Part shown: positions 62,407 through 64,000 of the stretch, piece by piece | Layout: each line of letters opens with the position of its first letter | Position numbering within the stretch: position 1 is the stretch's first letter | NCBI GenBank assembly: GCA_029941905.1 | Contig: JAPYTQ010000004.1 | Span: 153,969-217,968 of the forward strand | Source: JAHRVQ01 sp029941905 | GTDB taxonomy: Bacteria > Pseudomonadota > Gammaproteobacteria > Pseudomonadales > Azotimanducaceae | Direction of reading: 5' to 3' | DNA: 64,000 bases | Notes under the pieces: model-generated | Database searches by the model: none | Seen by the model: the letters and a program-made list of their open reading frames with translations, nothing else | What the model was told of the DNA's origin: nothing | Made by a program: the position numbers and the translations under genes

Positions 62407-62853
62407 GGTGTATCACCCTTTTGATGTAATTGTTGGTTGAACCAACAGGCAAAATTATCCCAATAGCCAGTGCAGCACAAGGGGCCCGGAATTGTTTTGT
62501 TTTAGACACAGTTAGTTGATGACGTGCCTGATAGTTGGGTCCTGCCATTCCGGAAGAATCAGATGAAGCTTGCGGCACGGGAGATGTAATTTCCGTAAAC
62601 TCCTGGGGACGCATCCATTGGCTGAACCGAGGGACCACCAGACGAACCACCCGATAATTCGCAGCTCGGCAGCCACCAGTTGGCTGTTTCAACCGTGGTC
62701 ATATCTTCGGCACAGTACATGAAGTTGGGATCCATATCCCTGGCAGTCACCCACCGGCTCCAGATGACTGTGTCGGTCCATTGTCATGATACGGTATGGT
62801 GAAGGAGACAATATTTTTTTCGGCTCGATCTGCTGAAAACTGTCGCCTGTTAT
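62407..62853. other. Stretch without intact gene
   Basis: 447 bases between the ThDP enzyme gene and the sensor kinase gene. The only recognisable content is the trypsin-like remnant listed separately; the 62407-62558 part shows nothing. No strong promoter or terminator seen. Confidence 0.5.
62559..62783 (-). pseudogene. Trypsin-like serine protease remnant (C-terminal piece)
   Basis: On the minus strand an open frame of about 75 codons lies between two stop codons (TGA at 62784-62786 and the stop at 62559). It contains CELSGGSSGGPSVQ, matching the G-D/S-S-G-G-P nucleophile motif around the catalytic Ser of trypsin-like proteases, with the preceding YCAEDMTTVETANWWLPSC that occurs in secreted bacterial relatives. 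The catalytic His and Asp parts and a signal peptide are missing upstream, where no frame fits. The piece is a decayed gene remnant. Confidence 0.55.
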
Positions 62854-64000
62854 CTATCGTCGCAGCTTGATTGACAGTCGCATCAACGGAATCCGAACCG
62901 TGACGATGACGCCCTGGGTATCTTCACGGTTCGATAACCTGATTGTCCCGCCATGAAAATCCGTGATAATCCTGGCAATATACAGACCCAGGCCAAGGTG
63001 GCTTTTGTTGCCCGGTTGCGATGCCCTTACAGAAACCATGGAGTCGAGCAGTTGACCTGACATCCCTTGCGGGAGTTGCGGGCCATTGTTGATTATTCGC
63101 AGCACGGCATCGTCAGACTCAATGGTCAGCCGGATTTTAATGGGATCAACTTCACTAGAAAACTCGACCGCATTGCTGACCAGCTTATCCAGCAGTTGAA
63201 CCATCAGCTCCGGGATGCCGGTCAGCATGACTGGTTCTGCCTCAATGCTGAGTAGAAACGCATTTTTCTCAAAGGCTGTTTGATATCCATCTACACAACC
63301 CCGAACAACGCCGGTAAGGTCAAAGGACTCGATTTCTTCTTCATCGAGACTTTGTTCCAGACGACTGGCTTCACTCATCTTGTTAAGGATGCCGGTAAGT
63401 CTCTCAATACCCTCATGGGCGCGTTCAACGTAGACGGCTTCGCCGTCATCCAGGTTATCCAGAGTGAGGTTCTCAAGGGAAGAACGTACCACGCTGATGG
63501 GTGTCCTGAGTTCGTGCGCTAATCGGCTCGCCATTGTTTCCAGGTATTGATTGTATTGCCGGAGCCGGTCTGTGATGGCTGAGAAGCTGCGTGACAGGTC
63601 CCCAATTTCATCCCGGGAACGGGTGCCCGGTAGGCTCTCGTTGACACGCCCCTGTTTATCTACCGCAGTCTCAAGTGCGAGTCTTAGTCTGCGGAGCCGG
63701 GTTGTTATTCTGGTAGCAAGGGCAAACCAGGCTAACAGGCTTACGATGGTGATAAAAAAAGAGATTTGCACAAGCCCGGTTATGGCCTGGTTACGTATCG
63801 CCAGGATGGACGCGTTCGATTGCCGAATGACAATGGTGCCAACCTGCTCACCACTGAGCTCGATCGGGGACCTTACTTGAAGAATTTTCTGGTCATGGGT
63901 TCTCAGGACATCTAGAAGAGAGCTTTTATTTTCCGCTCCAATATTGACCACATCACCATCAACAGAGTGTTCGACTACAGAGTGTTCGACTACAGAGTGT
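62854..64000 (-). CDS. Sensor histidine kinase, 5' end outside window
   Basis: Membrane sensor kinase on the minus strand, open to the window edge. The visible part starts in a periplasmic domain, crosses the membrane once (about 85-108 from the GTG at 63951), and has a HAMP linker, the H-box RLAHELRTPISVV with phospho-His, N-box KLVSNAVEFSS, G1 NNGPQLPQ and G2 HLGLGLYIARI. The frame continues upstream of that GTG into a 15-base tandem repeat encoding VVEHS units, so the real start lies beyond the window. Its response regulator is presumably upstream, outside the window. Confidence 0.87.
   Translation of the reverse strand, partial: HSVVEHSVVEHSVDGDVVNIGAENKSSLLDVLRTHDQKILQVRSPIELSGEQVGTIVIRQSNASILAIRNQAITGLVQISFFITIVSLLAWFALATRITTRLRRLRLALETAVDKQGRVNESLPGTRSRDEIGDLSRSFSAITDRLRQYNQYLETMASRLAHELRTPISVVRSSLENLTLDNLDDGEAVYVERAHEGIERLTGILNKMSEASRLEQSLDEEEIESFDLTGVVRGCVDGYQTAFEKNAFLLSIEAEPVMLTGIPELMVQLLDKLVSNAVEFSSEVDPIKIRLTIESDDAVLRIINNGPQLPQGMSGQLLDSMVSVRASQPGNKSHLGLGLYIARIITDFHGGTIRLSNREDTQGVIVTVRIPLMRLSIKLRR
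63963..64000. repeat. 15-bp tandem repeat at window edge
   Basis: CAGAGTGTTCGACTA is repeated twice and then cut by the edge (CAGAGTGT). It is in frame with the histidine kinase gene and would add VVEHS units to the sensor domain. Real microsatellite-like coding repeat or contig-end artefact cannot be told here. Confidence 0.8.

Noticed and set aside
1..64000. CRISPR array, tRNA or rRNA genes, intact insertion sequences
   Set aside because: None recognised on either strand; no transposase-like frame and no regular spaced direct repeats.

Overview
The window reads as a chromosomal segment of a free-living gammaproteobacterium, probably marine and probably from a draft or metagenome assembly. 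Evidence for the lineage is the set of gammaproteobacterial core-type genes (CysZ, the EF-P paralogue EfpL/YeiP, a FimL/ChpA-like protein, a DUF3820 protein, a DUF1631 protein, ThpR) at roughly 50% GC. Evidence for draft status is a 100-base run of N at 47970-48069 flanked by an exact 55-base duplication. No tRNA, rRNA, CRISPR array or intact insertion sequence was recognised.

Region 1 (1-7476) is the most unusual part: a MotA-like channel gene (cut by the window edge), an overlapping MotB/OmpA-like gene, a giant Upf1/Dna2-type SF1 helicase of about 1458 residues, and a FimL/ChpA-N-terminus-like protein, all on the plus strand. MotA/MotB-like stator genes next to a large nucleic-acid motor recall the Zorya anti-phage layout, but the helicase is not a known Zorya effector, so this is a candidate new variant rather than an identification.

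Region 2 (7479-32638) is a mosaic of catabolic and redox genes: LLM-class flavin/F420-type oxidoreductases, SDRs, two TauD/TfdA dioxygenases, an amidase, an ethanolamine-type permease, an amidohydrolase, a cupin, a zinc alcohol dehydrogenase, a nitronate monooxygenase, GPH/MFS transport, an aldo/keto reductase overlapping an enoyl-CoA hydratase, a large CBM9-like outer-membrane barrel and a class III CoA-transferase. The ethanolamine-type permease and the amidohydrolase are separated by decayed sequence that includes the start of a TIR-domain gene.

Region 3 (32701-40057) holds housekeeping and small conserved genes: DUF1631, a small membrane protein with a predicted sigma-54 promoter and IHF site, an esterase, a quinol-monooxygenase-like protein, DUF3820, EfpL, another LLM oxidoreductase and the RNA cyclic phosphodiesterase ThpR.

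Region 4 (40129-62406) is again catabolic and looks aimed at hydrophobic alicyclic, steroid-like or isoprenoid substrates: enoyl-CoA hydratase, a 17-beta-HSD4-like SDR, GST, a CYP125/142-like P450, a LytS/LytTR two-component pair, an aminoglycoside-phosphotransferase-like kinase, then a run of PQQ quinohemoprotein alcohol dehydrogenase, zinc alcohol dehydrogenase and two Baeyer-Villiger monooxygenases, which together would take an alcohol to a ketone to an ester or lactone. A MATE exporter and a ThDP-dependent enzyme follow. The right edge has a trypsin-like protease remnant and a sensor histidine kinase that runs out of the window. Substrate assignments are inference from family membership and gene order only.
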